Source: Bacillus sp. CGMCC 1.16541
GTDB taxonomy: Bacteria; Bacillota; Bacilli; Bacillales; Bacillaceae_H
Assembly (NCBI RefSeq): GCF_003184905.1
Contig: NZ_QFRU01000005.1
Coordinates: forward strand, 186,001-250,000
DNA length: 64,000 nt
Direction of reading: 5' to 3'
A program made the translations under genes and the position numbers. Within the stretch, counting starts at the first letter, position 1. Every line of letters starts with the position of its first letter. Below are positions 46,706-57,042 of this stretch, one piece after another. The notes beneath the pieces were generated by a model. The model was not told the DNA's origin. It ran no database searches and saw only the letters and a list, made by a program, of their open reading frames with translations.

Positions 46706-48007
46706 TTAAAGAGAGCTTTCATTTAATAAATACTCTAAATCCGTAAAAAAGTTAGGGTACGATACATGAATGGCTTCTGCTCGCTCAAGGAATGTATCTC
46801 CATTTGTAATACATGAAGCAATTGCTAGCATCATCCCAATGCGATGGTCTCCATGACTATCAACAGTACCTCCACTCAGTTGTACCCTTCCCTCAATGAT
46901 CATCCCATCATTTGTTGTGACAATGTTGGCTCCTAACTTCTTTAATTCTGATACTACAGTATCGATACGATTTGTTTCTTTAACTTTTAACTCTTCAGCA
47001 TCTTTAATAACGGTCTTTCCGCTTGCTTGTGTAGCAAGTAATGCGATAATCGGAATTTCATCAATTAATCGCGGAATTATATCTCCACCAATTTCGATAC
47101 CGTGCAAATCTGATGTTTCAATAACGAGATCGCCAACAGGTTCACCATTAACAATTCGTTCATCTTTAACCTCAATTGAAGCGCCCATTTGCTGAAGCAC
47201 ATCAATGATTCCAGTGCGGGTAGGATTAAGTCCAACGTTACGTAAAGTAATATGACTGTTTGAAACAATTGCACCTGCCACTAAAAAAAATGCAGCAGAC
47301 GAAATATCACCCGGTACATGAATGTCTGTTCCTTTTAACGTTTGACCACCTTCTATAGAAATAGTTGTTCCTTTCACATCAACATCCACACCAAACGCTG
47401 TTAACATGCGCTCTGTATGATCTCTTGACTTATGAGGCTCTGTTACAACTGTTGTACCTTTCGCATGTAACCCCGCTAGTAAAATAGACGACTTAACCTG
47501 AGCGCTAGCCACAGGAGACTCATAGCGAATTGGACGCAAAGTTCCTCCTCTTGTGGATAATGGCGTAAACTGCCCAAGCTCTCTACCATCGATCTTTGCA
47601 CCCATTGAACGAAGTGGAACCGTCACTCGTCCCATTGGCCTTTTTGCAATAGATTCATCCCCAATTAAAGTTGTGTGAAATGGAGCACCAGCTAAAATGC
47701 CTAGCATCAATCTTGTCGTTGTACCCGAATTCCCTACATCAAGTACTCCACTAGGCTCACTTAACCCATTTACTCCCTTTCCATCTATTTCAACATAATC
47801 ATGTTCACGCTTAATGGAAACACCCATTTGTTGAAAACAAGAAATTGTACTCAAACAATCCTCGCCAGGTAAGAAATGATAAATCTTTGTTTTCCCCTCT
47901 GCAATTGCGCCGAACATGACAGCTCGGTGGGAGATTGATTTATCACCTGGTACGCGTAGTTCACCATTTAAGTTTCCACCATTTTTGTATAACTGCTTTT
48001 GACTCAT
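46706..48007 (-). CDS. aroA: 3-phosphoshikimate 1-carboxyvinyltransferase (EPSP synthase)
   Basis: Sixth step of the shikimate pathway. In 433 residues the motifs [74 protein letters not shown] and [15 protein letters not shown] are intact. Called aroE in B. subtilis. It is the last gene of the aro-trp-his-tyr supraoperon here, 51 nt after tyrA. Confidence 0.96.
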   Translation of the reverse strand: MSQKQLYKNGGNLNGELRVPGDKSISHRAVMFGAIAEGKTKIYHFLPGEDCLSTISCFQQMGVSIKREHDYVEIDGKGVNGLSEPSGVLDVGNSGTTTRLMLGILAGAPFHTTLIGDESIAKRPMGRVTVPLRSMGAKIDGRELGQFTPLSTRGGTLRPIRYESPVASAQVKSSILLAGLHAKGTTVVTEPHKSRDHTERMLTAFGVDVDVKGTTISIEGGQTLKGTDIHVPGDISSAAFFLVAGAIVSNSHITLRNVGLNPTRTGIIDVLQQMGASIEVKDERIVNGEPVGDLVIETSDLHGIEIGGDIIPRLIDEIPIIALLATQASGKTVIKDAEELKVKETNRIDTVVSELKKLGANIVTTNDGMIIEGRVQLSGGTVDSHGDHRIGMMLAIASCITNGDTFLERAEAIHVSYPNFFTDLEYLLNESSL

Positions 48008-48058
48008 ATTCTATTCTCCTTTACCTTTTGATTCACCTTACTTTTGCAAAGATAGAAG

Positions 48059-49162
48059 TTAATCAGCAATAAATGTGGCATAGGATTGCTTTTCTAAACA
48101 AACTCTTGCTTGTTTCCGATCGTCGTCTGTTTGAAAACTCAAGCGTAAAACCCCATAAATATCTTCTCGAGTCTCTAAAATACGTATATTTGTAATACTA
48201 ATCTCTTCTTCTGCTAAATAGCCCGTTACCTCCGATATAATACCAGGGTAGTCGGGAACATCTACATACAAATCATAAAAAGAAGGGATAGCCCCTTTTG
48301 TTCTGGTCGGTAGTTGATCACGGAATTGCTTTGCTTTTACGAAGTAATCATAAATTTTGCTCGCATCTTTTTGTTTAATAATCTCTCGAACATGCCCCAT
48401 CTCTTCTAGCCAGTGGTCAAACATATGTAGTAAAGAATCATGATTATGCAGCAAAATATCTCGCCACATCGCTGGACTGCTTGATGCGATACGAGTAATA
48501 TCTCGAAACCCTCCTGCTGCTAGTTGTTTTACTAATTCATTTTCTTCTTGGTAATGCTCTGCTTGATGAACAAGACTCGCTGCAATAATATGTGGAAAAT
48601 GACTAATAACACCTACTAATTTATCATGCTCTTTTGGAGATAATACAACCATATTCGCTTTTGTACCTTCTAATAAGGCTTTTAACTCATTTAACGCTTG
48701 TTCTGTTATCTTTTCTGTAGGCGTTAATACGTACATCGCATTTTCAAATAAATGCCCTCTTGCTGCTGTTACACCACTTTTATGAGAGCCTGCCATTGGG
48801 TGACCCCCAATAAACTGCCATCCTTTTTCTGTTAAGAGCTCTGCTTTTTTAACAATTTGCTCCTTCGTGCTACCTACATCAGTAATGATAACATCTGACT
48901 TTAATGAAAATGTTGCTAGCTCCTCAATGATTTGTTCTGCTTGCGCAACAGGAACTGCAATAAAAATAACGTCTGCTTGTTCAGCTCCTACTTGTAGGGA
49001 AAGAGCAATCTCATCCACAACGGTTAGTGTATGAGCCAATTGAAGCTGCTCGTTATGAATATCATAACCAACGATTGTTGCCTCTGCGTATGTATTTTTA
49101 ATGTTTAAAGCTAGTGATCCACCAATTAACCCAAGGCCAATAATTAAGACTCGTTTCTCCAT
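48059..49162 (-). CDS. tyrA: Prephenate dehydrogenase with C-terminal ACT domain
   Basis: NAD-dependent prephenate dehydrogenase for tyrosine synthesis, 367 residues from MEKRVLIIGLGLIGGS, the dinucleotide-binding loop. GGHPMAGSHKSGVTAA and SHFPHIIAASLV are catalytic-domain motifs. A C-terminal ACT domain (DVPDYPGIISEVTGYLAEEEISITNI) probably senses tyrosine. AGAGG precedes the ATG; a GTG three codons upstream is possible. It follows hisC after a 167-nt gap containing a nested hairpin. Confidence 0.95.
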   Translation of the reverse strand: MEKRVLIIGLGLIGGSLALNIKNTYAEATIVGYDIHNEQLQLAHTLTVVDEIALSLQVGAEQADVIFIAVPVAQAEQIIEELATFSLKSDVIITDVGSTKEQIVKKAELLTEKGWQFIGGHPMAGSHKSGVTAARGHLFENAMYVLTPTEKITEQALNELKALLEGTKANMVVLSPKEHDKLVGVISHFPHIIAASLVHQAEHYQEENELVKQLAAGGFRDITRIASSSPAMWRDILLHNHDSLLHMFDHWLEEMGHVREIIKQKDASKIYDYFVKAKQFRDQLPTRTKGAIPSFYDLYVDVPDYPGIISEVTGYLAEEEISITNIRILETREDIYGVLRLSFQTDDDRKQARVCLEKQSYATFIAD

Positions 49163-49227
49163 GCTATCCACCTCTATTTTCTATCTAAATAACGTTTCAT
49201 TTTATTTTAAGTCCCTTTCTATACAGG

Positions 49228-49316
49228 AAGAGGTTGTCCATCTAAGAGCGGTTAGACCATCTGAATAAATTAGTATTCATTCGATGTACCCACTCTTTTT
49301 ACTGGAGCAACCTCTT
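49228..49316. repeat. Nested inverted repeat between hisC and tyrA
   Basis: AAGAGGTTG and CAACCTCTT are exact complements 71 nt apart. Inside them AAGAG/CTCTT-type and TGAAT/ATTCA pairs allow a branched fold. No T-run follows, so it is not a simple terminator; it may be an RNA-processing site or a repeat element. Confidence 0.5.
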
Positions 49317-49329
49317 TTCAATTACCTCA

Positions 49330-50433
49330 TTATAGTGATTTTGCTTTTAAATCACTTACATATTGCTGAAGGTGCTGAATAATTTGCTCGTTTTGCTCTT
49401 TAGATCCCACCGTGATACGTACAGAAGTTGGAAATCCTAAAGCATTCCCTGAACGAACAATAATTCCTCTTTCTAATAAATACTGAAATACTTCGTCTCC
49501 TTGACGTTTAAAATCAATAAGGACAAAGTTTGCTTCAGATGGATAGCAATGTAAATCATTTTCTTTACAAAATGCATAGTATTGTTTTAATCCGTCTTGA
49601 TTTTGTTTTTTACATTCTTCAATAAAATTAGTGTCTTGTAGAGAAGCTAATGCTGCAACTTGTGCTAATCGACTCGTATTAAATGGTTCACGAGCGGGTT
49701 CAATTTGTTGCAGTAGCGTTTCTGATGCAATACCGTAACCGATGCGTAATGCAGCAAGTCCGTATGCTTTTGAAAATGTTCGTAAAATAATTAAATTCTC
49801 AAATTCTTTTAACAGCGGTACTGTTTCTGGAAAGTCAGTTGCTGTTACATACTCATAATAGGCTTCATCTAATACAATGAGTACATGCTTTGGTACATTG
49901 CGTAAGAAAGTGAGAAGTTCTTCTTTCTCGACGTATGTTCCTGTTGGATTGTTAGGGCTACAAACCCACACAACCGTTGTTTTATCATCAATTGCATTTA
50001 CCATGCCTGTTAAATCATGATTTCCATCTACAAGTGGCACCTCACGAATTTCAGCACCCTCGATTACTGCATTATGGCGATATTGCGGGAATGTTGGTGT
50101 AGCCATCACTGTGTTGGTATCAGGAGATAACAACGCTCGACAAATGATTTGAACAACCTCATCCGACCCGTTTCCAAAAATCAGCTGTTCTTTTTCTACA
50201 CCAACATGCTTTGCTAATTCTTCACGCAATTGAGCTGAATAACCATCTGGGTATAGAGCAAGATTATCTAATTCCGATGTAATTGCCTCTTTCGCGAGGG
50301 GAGAACAACCATATGGATTCTCATTAGATGCTAATTTAATAACAGACTTTAGATTATATTCACGCTTTACTTCTTCAATTGGCTTTCCAGGTTTGTATGG
50401 ATTCAACTTTAACAGCTGTTTCTTGACTTTCAT
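49330..50433 (-). CDS. hisC: Histidinol-phosphate/aromatic aminotransferase HisC
   Basis: PLP-dependent aminotransferase, 367 residues from [61 protein letters not shown] and the PLP-lysine segment [21 protein letters not shown] are visible. In B. subtilis this enzyme serves both histidine and Phe/Tyr synthesis, consistent with its place between trpA and tyrA. GAGGTG precedes the ATG, 4 nt after trpA. Confidence 0.95.
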   Translation of the reverse strand: MKVKKQLLKLNPYKPGKPIEEVKREYNLKSVIKLASNENPYGCSPLAKEAITSELDNLALYPDGYSAQLREELAKHVGVEKEQLIFGNGSDEVVQIICRALLSPDTNTVMATPTFPQYRHNAVIEGAEIREVPLVDGNHDLTGMVNAIDDKTTVVWVCSPNNPTGTYVEKEELLTFLRNVPKHVLIVLDEAYYEYVTATDFPETVPLLKEFENLIILRTFSKAYGLAALRIGYGIASETLLQQIEPAREPFNTSRLAQVAALASLQDTNFIEECKKQNQDGLKQYYAFCKENDLHCYPSEANFVLIDFKRQGDEVFQYLLERGIIVRSGNALGFPTSVRITVGSKEQNEQIIQHLQQYVSDLKAKSL

Positions 50434-50437
50434 GTTG

Positions 50438-51256
50438 CTACACCTCACATTTTTGTATCGGTAAAACGATGGATGTAACATATTCCTCGAAGTCTCTTAC
50501 TGCTTGCTCTCTCGTTTGCTCATTGAGTAACAAGTTTTGTAGTGATCCTATCTTATGAACAATCGCACTCCCAATGACAATCCCATCACTATAGTCTTTC
50601 AACAGTTCCACTTGCTCTTTCGTTGAAATCCCAAATCCAACCGCTACAGGAATATCGGTGTGTGCTTTAACTTCCTCTAAAAATTCGTTAATATCGGTTG
50701 GTAACGTTGTTCGAACACCCGTCACACCTAACGACGAAACACAATAGAGAAACCCTGTTGCACCTTTCGCAATTTTGCGAATACGCGCTTTAGAAGTAGG
50801 GGCAACCATAGAAATATAAGATACTCCATGTTCCGCTGCTAAACCACGAATTTGTTCGCTTTCTTCATAAGGTAAATCAGGAATAAGTACGCCATCTAAC
50901 TCATTTTCACTCACTAAAGCGAAAAAGGATTCTAATCCTAATTGTAACACAGGATTAAAATAGGTAAAGAGAATAACAGGAATTTTTAAACCTTTTTTTC
51001 TCATTTCCGGTACAAGACTAATCGCTTTACGAATCGACATCCCGCCTTCTAAAGCGCGCTTTGATGCTTCTTGAATGATGGGACCATCTGCAAGAGGGTC
51101 TGAATATGGCACGCCTAACTCTAGGACGGAAGCTCCTGCTCTTTGCAATGATAATGCAAGTTCAATTGTTGCATCTGCAGATGGATCTCCAACTGTAATA
51201 AATGGAATAAATAACTTATCGTGTTGCGGTAAGCGGTTCTGAAACGTGTTGTTCAT
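50438..51256 (-). CDS. trpA: Tryptophan synthase alpha chain
   Basis: Cleaves indole-3-glycerol phosphate to indole. 272 residues with [19 protein letters not shown], the catalytic-loop [45 protein letters not shown] and [13 protein letters not shown]. The ATG lies inside trpB (41-nt overlap) with GAGGGGGAG just upstream, indicating translational coupling. Confidence 0.97.
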   Translation of the reverse strand: MNNTFQNRLPQHDKLFIPFITVGDPSADATIELALSLQRAGASVLELGVPYSDPLADGPIIQEASKRALEGGMSIRKAISLVPEMRKKGLKIPVILFTYFNPVLQLGLESFFALVSENELDGVLIPDLPYEESEQIRGLAAEHGVSYISMVAPTSKARIRKIAKGATGFLYCVSSLGVTGVRTTLPTDINEFLEEVKAHTDIPVAVGFGISTKEQVELLKDYSDGIVIGSAIVHKIGSLQNLLLNEQTREQAVRDFEEYVTSIVLPIQKCEV

Positions 51257-52454
51257 TGTCTTTCTCCCCCTCTAATAATGTAATGAGTGACTGAACATCT
51301 TTATCTCCACGACCTGACAAACACACTAAAATTGTTTCGTCTTTTGTCATTTGAGCTGCTATCTTAAATGTTTCTGCTAATGCATGAGCTGATTCAATCG
51401 CTGGGATAATCCCTTCTTCTTGAGCTAAAATTTGCAATGCTTCAATCGCTTCATCATCTGTTACACTTTTATAATTGACACGACCAATCGTTGCTAAGTG
51501 TGAATGCTCAGGACCAATCCCTGGATAGTCAAGTCCAGCTGAAATGGAATACGGCTCCGTAATTTGTCCATTTTCATCTTGCATTAAATACGTTAGTGTC
51601 CCATGGATGACACCTTTTGTCCCTTTCGCCATTTTGGCAGCGTGCAAATTCGTGTCTAAGCCTTTGCCCCCAGCCTCTACTCCAACAAGCTGAACACCGT
51701 CTTCTTTAATAAAGTCATAAAACATTCCGATCGCGTTGCTACCACCACCTACACATGCAACAACTGTAGTAGGAAGCGCACCTTCCGCTTTTAAAAATTG
51801 TTGTTTGGCTTCTTCACCGATAATTTTTTGAAAATCTCGAACCATCTTTGGGTAGGGATGAGGACCAATTGCCGATCCGATTAAATAAAAGTGATCTTCA
51901 CAATGTTGAACCCAGTAACGAATGGCTTCGTTCGTTGCATCTTTTAATGTTTTTGTTCCAGAAGTTGCTGGAATTACTTCTGCTCCTAGTAATTTCATCC
52001 GAAAAACATTCAATGCTTGTCGCTCAATGTCTTCTTCACCCATGAATACTTTGCATTCCATTCCGAACTTAGCCGCAACTGTTGCTGTAGCTACTCCGTG
52101 TTGTCCGGCCCCTGTCTCAGCAATTAGTTTCGTTTTCCCCATCCGTTTAGCAAGGAGAGCTTGCCCAATTGCATTATTGATTTTATGAGCACCTGTATGA
52201 TTTAAATCTTCACGCTTCAAGTAAATCTTTGCCCCTCCGATTCGATTCGTCACATTTTCTGCATACGTAAGAGCTGTTGGTCTCCCTGAATATTCTTTTA
52301 ATAGTGTCATATATTCTTCTTGAAAAGCTGGGTCGTTCATTGCATCTGCTAATGCTTTTTCCACTTCTTCAAGTGGGTTCATTAATGTTTCTGGAACATA
52401 TTTTCCGCCAAATTCTCCAAATCTACCAAACTGATCAGGCTTGTTGTATGTCAT
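51216..52454 (-). CDS. trpB: Tryptophan synthase beta chain
   Basis: PLP enzyme joining indole and serine, 412 residues from [22 protein letters not shown]. The PLP lysine is in [34 protein letters not shown] and [15 protein letters not shown] bind substrate and phosphate. AAAGGAAGG precedes the ATG, and the start overlaps trpF by 20 nt. It is longer at its C-terminus than some homologues because of the trpA overlap. Confidence 0.97.
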   Translation of the reverse strand: MTYNKPDQFGRFGEFGGKYVPETLMNPLEEVEKALADAMNDPAFQEEYMTLLKEYSGRPTALTYAENVTNRIGGAKIYLKREDLNHTGAHKINNAIGQALLAKRMGKTKLIAETGAGQHGVATATVAAKFGMECKVFMGEEDIERQALNVFRMKLLGAEVIPATSGTKTLKDATNEAIRYWVQHCEDHFYLIGSAIGPHPYPKMVRDFQKIIGEEAKQQFLKAEGALPTTVVACVGGGSNAIGMFYDFIKEDGVQLVGVEAGGKGLDTNLHAAKMAKGTKGVIHGTLTYLMQDENGQITEPYSISAGLDYPGIGPEHSHLATIGRVNYKSVTDDEAIEALQILAQEEGIIPAIESAHALAETFKIAAQMTKDETILVCLSGRGDKDVQSLITLLEGEKDNEQHVSEPLTATR

Positions 52455-53079
52455 AAAAAACCTTCCTTTCAATGGCTGTTATTTTTTCGCAATCTTTAAT
52501 TCCATCCGTTTCGATACCACTTGATAAATCAAGGCCAATAGGATTATACACGAGAAGTTCTTTTACATTTTCGCTTGTAATTCCTCCGGCAATAAAACAC
52601 TTTTTTTCATTTAAAGCTGCTTGCTGCGTGTAAAGTGGAACATTCGTCCAATCAAATGTTACACCTGTTCCACCAAATTGATTTTTCACCTTACTATCAA
52701 CCACGTACCCATCAACAACCTCTTGATACTTTCTCATATTGGCTAACGTATCGGTTTGATGAGGTAATGCCTTCCACACTTCATACCCCAAATCCTTTAA
52801 CGATTGAAGCTGTGCAACAGTTTCCTCACCATGACATTGAATGACGTCTAGTGACGCTGTTTTGGCCATTTGATGCATGACTTCAACCGATTCGTTTACA
52901 AATATACCGACTAATCGTTTATCGGTACCTGAATGATTTACTAACCAGTTCTTAATTAGCTGTGGTGACACATAACGCTTACTTTTTTCATAGAAGATAA
53001 ATCCAATATAGTGAGCTTGACTTTTGAGCACCATCTCTAATTCTTTTCTATTTTTAATACCACAATACTTAACGAGCAT
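52435..53079 (-). CDS. trpF: Phosphoribosylanthranilate isomerase
   Basis: A 214-residue (beta/alpha)8 isomerase. [59 protein letters not shown] and the C-terminal [11 protein letters not shown] and [15 protein letters not shown] are characteristic, with Cys and Asp at the catalytic positions. The ATG follows GGAGAG and overlaps trpC by 11 nt. Confidence 0.96.
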   Translation of the reverse strand: MLVKYCGIKNRKELEMVLKSQAHYIGFIFYEKSKRYVSPQLIKNWLVNHSGTDKRLVGIFVNESVEVMHQMAKTASLDVIQCHGEETVAQLQSLKDLGYEVWKALPHQTDTLANMRKYQEVVDGYVVDSKVKNQFGGTGVTFDWTNVPLYTQQAALNEKKCFIAGGITSENVKELLVYNPIGLDLSSGIETDGIKDCEKITAIERKVFYDIQQA

Positions 53080-53836
53080 GAACAGGCTCTCCGAATAACT
53101 TTTTAATCGCTTCTTGCTGACTTTTTTGTCGCATTAAGGATTCACCTACTAACACACCGTGAGCACCTGATTGTTTCACGTAACGAATATCTTCGTACCT
53201 TCCAATTCCACTCTCACTCACTAACAAACTATCTCCTGGAACAAATTGGGCAATCTCATTCGTTTGTTCAATACTAGTTGTAAATGTGTGTAAATTTCGA
53301 TTGTTAATACCGATAATTTTAGGAGTGAACACATGTAGAATCGACTCTAATGTCTCTTGAGCATGTACTTCTACTAAACATTCTAACCCCTCTTCATACG
53401 CTTGTTTGTATAACTCGTGCAACTTCAATGGCTCTACCGCTTCGCCAATCAATAAAATGGCATCTGCTCCAATTCTTGCACTCTCAATTACTTGAAGAGG
53501 ATCAATAATGAAATCTTTTCGTAGAATCGGCAAGTGAACTTGCTTCTTAATGTCAGTCAAGAATGTTCGATGCCCTTTAAAATACTGCTCATCTGTCAAA
53601 ACAGATAGCGCATCTGCTCCACCTTCTTCATAAGAACGAGCAATATCTATATGGTTAAAATCTTCTTTAATCATTCCTTTTGAAGGTGATGCTCTCTTTA
53701 CTTCTGCAATAAGTCCAAGTGTTCGATTCGGTTCAGATAACGCTTCATATAGTGAATAACGCTGAACACTTTGTTGTTCTGGAACTTCTAACTTTGCAAT
53801 TTCTTCTTTCTTTGTTTGAAGAATTTGTTTAAGCAT
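53069..53836 (-). CDS. trpC: Indole-3-glycerol phosphate synthase
   Basis: A 255-residue (beta/alpha)8 enzyme. LIAEVKRASPSKGMIKEDF (catalytic Lys), ALSVLTDEQYFKGHRTFL, LRKDFIIDPLQVIESARIGADAILLI, IIGINNRNLHTF and LVSESGIGRYEDI match the family. It overlaps trpD by 8 nt and trpF by 11 nt. Confidence 0.97.
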   Translation of the reverse strand: MLKQILQTKKEEIAKLEVPEQQSVQRYSLYEALSEPNRTLGLIAEVKRASPSKGMIKEDFNHIDIARSYEEGGADALSVLTDEQYFKGHRTFLTDIKKQVHLPILRKDFIIDPLQVIESARIGADAILLIGEAVEPLKLHELYKQAYEEGLECLVEVHAQETLESILHVFTPKIIGINNRNLHTFTTSIEQTNEIAQFVPGDSLLVSESGIGRYEDIRYVKQSGAHGVLVGESLMRQKSQQEAIKKLFGEPVHAR

Positions 53837-54851
53837 GTTGAACCACCTTTCGAGACTTTAAACGTTGTAATTGTTGATACGCTGTTTTTTTCTCTATCAT
53901 TTGCTTAGCTAATTGTACACCCTCTACTAAAGAGTCTACTTTCCGTGCCACGTAAATAGCGGCAGCTGCATTTAATATGACCGCATTCCGAGCACTTTCG
54001 TTTCCTTCATTTTGAAAGATTGATTCAATTAACACTGCACTTGCTTTTGCATCTGATACTACTAACTGACTCAATTTCCCTCTATTTAATCCAAAGTCTT
54101 CTGGGGTAATTGTGTACTTACAAATTTCTCCGTTTTTAAGTTCGACAATGTCTGTTTCTGTGGCGACACTGATTTCATCTAGTCCATCGCGTCCTGCTAC
54201 AAAAAGCACATGATGAGAACCTAATCTCTTTAATGCTTCTGCTAACTTTTCAGCTAACTCAATCGAATAGACGCCAATGACTTGCTTTTTACAGTTTGTT
54301 GGATTAGCTAAAGGTCCTAGGGCATTAAACACCGTTCGAAACCCAAGTTCTTTACGAGGAGTTGCTGCATGCTTCATCGCTGGGTGATACATTGGTGCAA
54401 ATAAAAACGACATTCCTACTTCGTCAATTGCTTTGGTTGCCTCTTCATCATTGGCTTCAATATTGATCCCTAAATGTTCTAATACATCTGCACTTCCACT
54501 TTTCGAAGAAACCGCTCGATTACCATGCTTCGCAATTTTCACTCCTACAGCCGAAGCTGCAATTGCACTGGCCGTTGAGATATTAAAAGTTGAAGCTCCA
54601 TCTCCACCCGTTCCGCACGTGTCTACAATATCATCATGAGCTAATTGAATGACATTCATGTTTTTTCTCATTCCCTTTACAAGCCCCGTAATTTCGTCAA
54701 CTGTTTCACCACGGTACGTCAATACAGTTAAGAAACTAGCAATCTGCGCAGCTGGAACATTTCCTTGCATCATTTCATCCATTATCAACTCCGCTTCACT
54801 TTCTTTTAAGGTATGTCCGCTCAAACATTTCATTAGAAGTTCCTTAAACAT
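53829..54851 (-). CDS. trpD: Anthranilate phosphoribosyltransferase
   Basis: Adds phosphoribose to anthranilate. 340 residues from MFKELLMKCLSGHTL with AAGGAG upstream. The PRPP motif is DTCGTGGDGASTFNIST; KHGNRAVSSKSGSADVLEHLG and VFNALGPLANPTNCKKQVIGVY are typical. The longer in-frame start overlaps trpE more than needed. It overlaps the trpE stop by 8 nt. Confidence 0.96.
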   Translation of the reverse strand: MFKELLMKCLSGHTLKESEAELIMDEMMQGNVPAAQIASFLTVLTYRGETVDEITGLVKGMRKNMNVIQLAHDDIVDTCGTGGDGASTFNISTASAIAASAVGVKIAKHGNRAVSSKSGSADVLEHLGINIEANDEEATKAIDEVGMSFLFAPMYHPAMKHAATPRKELGFRTVFNALGPLANPTNCKKQVIGVYSIELAEKLAEALKRLGSHHVLFVAGRDGLDEISVATETDIVELKNGEICKYTITPEDFGLNRGKLSQLVVSDAKASAVLIESIFQNEGNESARNAVILNAAAAIYVARKVDSLVEGVQLAKQMIEKKTAYQQLQRLKSRKVVQHA

Positions 54852-56361
54852 AGACATTCTCCTTTTTATCATGGATTTGTTGCGCAAGCTGAATGGTTTT
54901 GATTAACGCACTTGCTTTGTTCCTCGTTTCTTTCCATTCGAGCTCTGGCTTAGAGTCTGCTACAACACCTGCTCCCGCTTGAACATACGCTTGTTGATCT
55001 TTTAAAATAATGGTCCGAATGGCAATACAAGAATCAATATTTCCATCAAAACCTAGATAAGCAATCGTTCCTGCGTAAACATTTCGGGCAACTGGCTCAA
55101 TTTCATTTAAAATTTGCATTGCTCTTACTTTAGGTGCTCCGGAAACCGTTCCTGCTGGAAAAGCAGAAAGCAACGCATCGATTGGGTGAATACGATGATC
55201 AAGTCTGCCTGTCACTTTTGAGATTAAATGCATAACATGTGAAAATTTAACTTGTTCCATTAAAACAGGAGTTTGAACTGTTCCATACTCAGCTACTCTT
55301 CCAATATCGTTTCGAGCTAAGTCAACAAGCATATAATGCTCAGCTCTCTCTTTCTCATCATTAATTAAGTCCTCGTACAACCGCTGATCTTCTGCTTCAT
55401 CTTTTCCTCTGCGGCGCGTACCTGCAATTGGATGGATTTCTAAATGACCGTTTTCAATTTGAATTAACCGTTCTGGTGAACTACCAATTAACTCCACTCC
55501 ATTTACTTTTACATAAAATAAATAAGGTGATGGGTTGATTAGTCGTAGCACTCGGTAGATATCGAATCCCGCAACCTCCGTTGGCAATTGAAACCGCTGA
55601 GATAGAACCGCTTGAAACACGTCTCCACTTTTGATGTACTCTTTAATTCGTTCCACATCATTTACAAAGTCAGATTTTTCATAAGTTGACGTAACATTTT
55701 CAAAAGACACTTCTCGGTGTTCACTTGAAAACATGAGTGGCGTTTTTGAGTGTTTACTTTCAGCAATTTTCTCAACCAGTGTATTGATTTTCACTCTTGC
55801 CTCTTCATATTTTTTTACTTTTTCTTCGTTTCCGTCATCCTCTTCTAAGCAAACATAATGAATGACACTAAGTTCTTTTTTTGAATGATGATACACAAGC
55901 ATGGTTTCACAATACATAAAATCAAATGTGGACATGTGTAAATCGTTTTTAGAATGTGTTTGCACTTTTTCAATTTGAGTAACTGCATCATAGCTAATAA
56001 AGCCTACTGCTCCACCCTTAAATGGGATGTCACTATCAGGTATCTTTACCTTTAAAACTTGTTGAACATCATTAAACGCCTCTTTAAACGATGAAAAAGA
56101 ACGAATAGGCTGCTGATCTTTATCCTTGATGATGTATGCCCCCTGCTCTTCTTTTAAATACAGAAACGGATTCATACCAATAAAAGAATAATTCGACCAA
56201 GGTGACGTTTCATCATTACTTTCTAATAAATAAGTTGCGTCATCTTTTACCGTTTGAAATAAATCGACGGGTGTAATCGTGTCAACAAATAACTTCTTTA
56301 CAATAGGAATTGTTAAAAAATGTTTGGAATCTTCTAAAAATGAGGTATATAATTTTTGCAT
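54844..56361 (-). CDS. trpE: Anthranilate synthase component I
   Basis: Chorismate to anthranilate, 505 residues. The chorismate-binding half shows PSPYLFYVKVNGVELIGSSPERLI, HPIAGTRRRGKDEAED and FPAGTVSGAPKVRAMQI; the N-terminal half carries LLESNDETSPWSNYSFIG with the Trp feedback site. No glutaminase (trpG) is present in the operon; in B. subtilis that subunit is shared with folate synthesis and encoded elsewhere. TGGAGG precedes the ATG. It is governed by the TRAP-type leader upstream. Confidence 0.97.
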   Translation of the reverse strand: MQKLYTSFLEDSKHFLTIPIVKKLFVDTITPVDLFQTVKDDATYLLESNDETSPWSNYSFIGMNPFLYLKEEQGAYIIKDKDQQPIRSFSSFKEAFNDVQQVLKVKIPDSDIPFKGGAVGFISYDAVTQIEKVQTHSKNDLHMSTFDFMYCETMLVYHHSKKELSVIHYVCLEEDDGNEEKVKKYEEARVKINTLVEKIAESKHSKTPLMFSSEHREVSFENVTSTYEKSDFVNDVERIKEYIKSGDVFQAVLSQRFQLPTEVAGFDIYRVLRLINPSPYLFYVKVNGVELIGSSPERLIQIENGHLEIHPIAGTRRRGKDEAEDQRLYEDLINDEKERAEHYMLVDLARNDIGRVAEYGTVQTPVLMEQVKFSHVMHLISKVTGRLDHRIHPIDALLSAFPAGTVSGAPKVRAMQILNEIEPVARNVYAGTIAYLGFDGNIDSCIAIRTIILKDQQAYVQAGAGVVADSKPELEWKETRNKASALIKTIQLAQQIHDKKENVYV

Positions 56362-56423
56362 CGTATCTAATCCTCCATTTCAATCAATGGAAAATGAGAA
56401 AAGTGAGGTTGTTAAAGAAGGTA

Positions 56424-56464
56424 TAAAAAATAAAAACCCAAAGACATTAAAAATGCCTTTGGGT
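56424..56464 (-). terminator. trp leader attenuator (intrinsic terminator)
   Basis: On the minus strand ACCCAAAGGCATT, TTT, AATGTCTTTGGGT (one G-U pair) followed by TTTTATTTTTT. It lies about 75 nt upstream of trpE and downstream of the TRAP-binding triplets. The 5' arm can pair instead with GGGTA and upstream bases in the triplet region, giving a competing antiterminator. Confidence 0.85.
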
Positions 56465-56509
56465 AAACGACGATATACTAAATAAATATAACGCAATAGC
56501 GTTATAAAC

Positions 56510-56585
56510 CTCGGCTCAGCTCTCTCATTCTCGTCTACCCTAAACTAATCTCTACTCTAAACTTTTACTTAACTACTCAGTACTC
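56510..56585 (-). promoter_or_regulatory. TRAP-binding (U/G)AG triplet region of the trp leader
   Basis: Reading the minus strand from 56585, GAG, GAG, TAG, then TAG, TAG, TAG, TAG, TAG, GAG, GAG, GAG, GAG, GAG occur mostly 2-4 nt apart, i.e. roughly a dozen triplets. TRAP 11-mers bind about eleven such triplets with 2-3 nt spacers. mtrB, encoding TRAP, is at 62770. Confidence 0.85.
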
Positions 56586-56606
56586 AACTATGAGTTATTA
56601 GTTGCT

Positions 56607-56636
56607 ATTCTATAATGTTTCCTTCCTACTTGTCAA
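56607..56636 (-). promoter_or_regulatory. trp operon promoter
   Basis: Minus-strand TTGACA (56631-56636), 18-nt spacer, TAGAAT (56607-56612); a 16-nt spaced TATAGA overlaps it. It lies just ahead of the TRAP region, so the leader transcript begins about 22 nt before the first triplet. Confidence 0.7.
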
Positions 56637-56664
56637 TGAAAAGGTGGTAAAGATTTTCCTAATA

Positions 56665-57030
56665 TCATTTCGTTAAGTCAGGTCGTAATATAATCGCTTC
56701 GTTTAGATAAATGTGATGAATTTGTGATTGCGCTGCATTCGTATTAACAGTCGCCATGATTCGTATACATTTAGGCAACGCATTTGGAACCGTAATTTCT
56801 TGCATACACATCACGGGAACAAACGACCACCCCTCCATTGTACGAATTGCTTTTGCAGGAAAATCTGCATTTAAATCATCTGTTAGTGAAACAAAGATTT
56901 GAGCAACTTTATCCGGTTCCAGGTTGTTTTGTAAAATAATCTGACTCATCAACTTTTTCGTTTCTTCTATAATCTCATTGGCATCATTTTTCTCTACCGT
57001 AGTCGCACCTCTAATACCGCGAATAAACAT
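56665..57030 (-). CDS. aroH: Chorismate mutase AroH
   Basis: Monofunctional AroH-class chorismate mutase (prephenate formation). 121 residues starting MFIRGIRGATTVEKNDANEI; catalytic-site features Arg7 (RGIRGAT), Glu near position 78 and CIRIMATVNT are consistent with the trimeric B. subtilis enzyme, with ILRPDLTK at the C-terminus. It is 12 nt downstream of aroB and precedes the trp promoter. Confidence 0.94.
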   Translation of the reverse strand: MFIRGIRGATTVEKNDANEIIEETKKLMSQIILQNNLEPDKVAQIFVSLTDDLNADFPAKAIRTMEGWSFVPVMCMQEITVPNALPKCIRIMATVNTNAAQSQIHHIYLNEAIILRPDLTK

Positions 57031-57042
57031 ACATCTTCCCCT

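Noticed and set aside
49172-49329. T-box or amino-acid riboswitch before tyrA
   Set aside because: No T-box sequence, specifier loop or terminator/antiterminator pair could be recognised.
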